From Sinotaia quadrata (taxonomy: Eukaryota; Mollusca; Gastropoda; Architaenioglossa; Viviparidae), in NCBI GenBank assembly GCA_028829895.1, contig CM054182.1:12921001-12985000 (forward strand): DNA of 64,000 bases, read 5' to 3'. Positions 1 to 64,000 of the stretch are shown here, piece after piece. The translations under genes and the position numbers were made by a program. The stretch's first letter is position 1; the number at the start of each line of letters is the position of its first letter. The notes under the pieces are model-generated. The model was not told where the DNA came from. It did no database searches and worked only from the letters and a program-made list of their open reading frames with translations.

Positions 1-103
1 AAAGAGTGAGGGATGGATAGACAGATAAGCAAGCAACATAAATTTTAAAACGATAATACGAATTTGTTTCTTAGTCTTTTGTTGTTTAATTTATTTTAAA
101 CAG

Positions 104-63544
<63,441 letters not shown>

Positions 63545-64000
63545 GTGAGATACCAGAAAAATAGATCTGTTTCAGTCATTTGATAAATTCGTGCTTCTTT
63601 CAGAATTCTTATAGATTAGTCTTCATGTGTCAGGATTCATATAGACTATTCCCCATGTTTCAGGATTTGTAAAGATTACTACTCTTCATGTGTCAGGATC
63701 ATATAGACTATTCCCCATGTTTCAGGATTTGTAAAGATTACTACTCTTCATGTGTCAGGATCATATAGACTATTCCCCATGTTTCAGGATTTGTAAAGAT
63801 TACTACTCTTCATGTATCAGGATTCATGTATATTATTACACTGGGCAACAACAAATTTGCTGTCTAAGATTTTTTGACGGATTTATGACAGTTTTATTGT
63901 GTTGGATCCAATCATTGTTGTAGTAATTTCAGAAATAAAATTCCGATCCTTGATGCAAAGTTCGGTTATAAAGATTATGGTAGAAAGCCTGCTCTTCGTC
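63545..64000 (+). repeat. Start of intron 20 with a 62-bp array (63590-63830)
   Basis: Three nearly identical 62-bp units CAGGATCATATAGACTATTC plus CCCATGTTTCAGGATTTGTA (...); each contains two CAG|GAT acceptor-like sites. 63835-64000 is unique with no gene seen. Confidence 0.92.

Noticed and set aside
63545..64000. Villin headpiece exon in the last part of the window
   Set aside because: No frame shows the headpiece pattern; the headpiece must lie further downstream, if it is present.

Overview
The window is eukaryotic, animal-type genomic DNA. It is AT-rich, has long introns, is packed with micro- and minisatellites, and its exons make up only about 3% of the sequence. I find a single gene, on the + strand: a villin/gelsolin-family actin-binding protein running through the whole window. 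Twenty internal coding exons (104-170 to 63446-63544) splice together with matching phases into 622 uninterrupted codons. The first exons (gelsolin repeats G1 and most of G2) lie upstream, and the expected C-terminal villin headpiece lies downstream. Style of repeats and protein divergence would suit an invertebrate such as a mollusc or another lophotrochozoan, but that is inference and no species can be named.

Layout of the protein: exon 1 ends G2; exon 2 is the G2-G3 linker; exons 3-5 are G3; exons 5-6 are the G3-G4 linker; exons 7-9 are G4; exons 10-13 are G5; exons 14-17 are G6; exons 18-20 are a Ser-rich linker that leads toward a headpiece. Type-II calcium-site acidic residues look intact in G6 and mostly kept in G5, but are replaced in G3 and G4. 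The product would be expected to sever, cap or bundle actin filaments in the cytoplasm or at microvillus-like structures.

Between the exons there is no second convincing gene. The introns hold more than thirty tandem arrays (periods from 2 to about 83 bp), long (CA)n/(GT)n/(CT)n/(GATA)n tracts, a dispersed transposon-like family with three copies (28365-28745, 44044-45563 and, inverted, 53614-54877), a second ~173-bp element that is nested in one of those copies, and tRNA-derived SINE-like pieces. Most long open frames are artefacts of these repeats.

The most unusual pattern is that several minisatellites carry splice-site sequences. The arrays next to exons 13 and 20 repeat a version of the exon's own 3' splice site, and three arrays in the 14.8-kb intron 14 repeat a perfect GTAAGT 5' splice-site core. 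This offers many decoy sites in one pre-mRNA and is the best candidate here for something undescribed.
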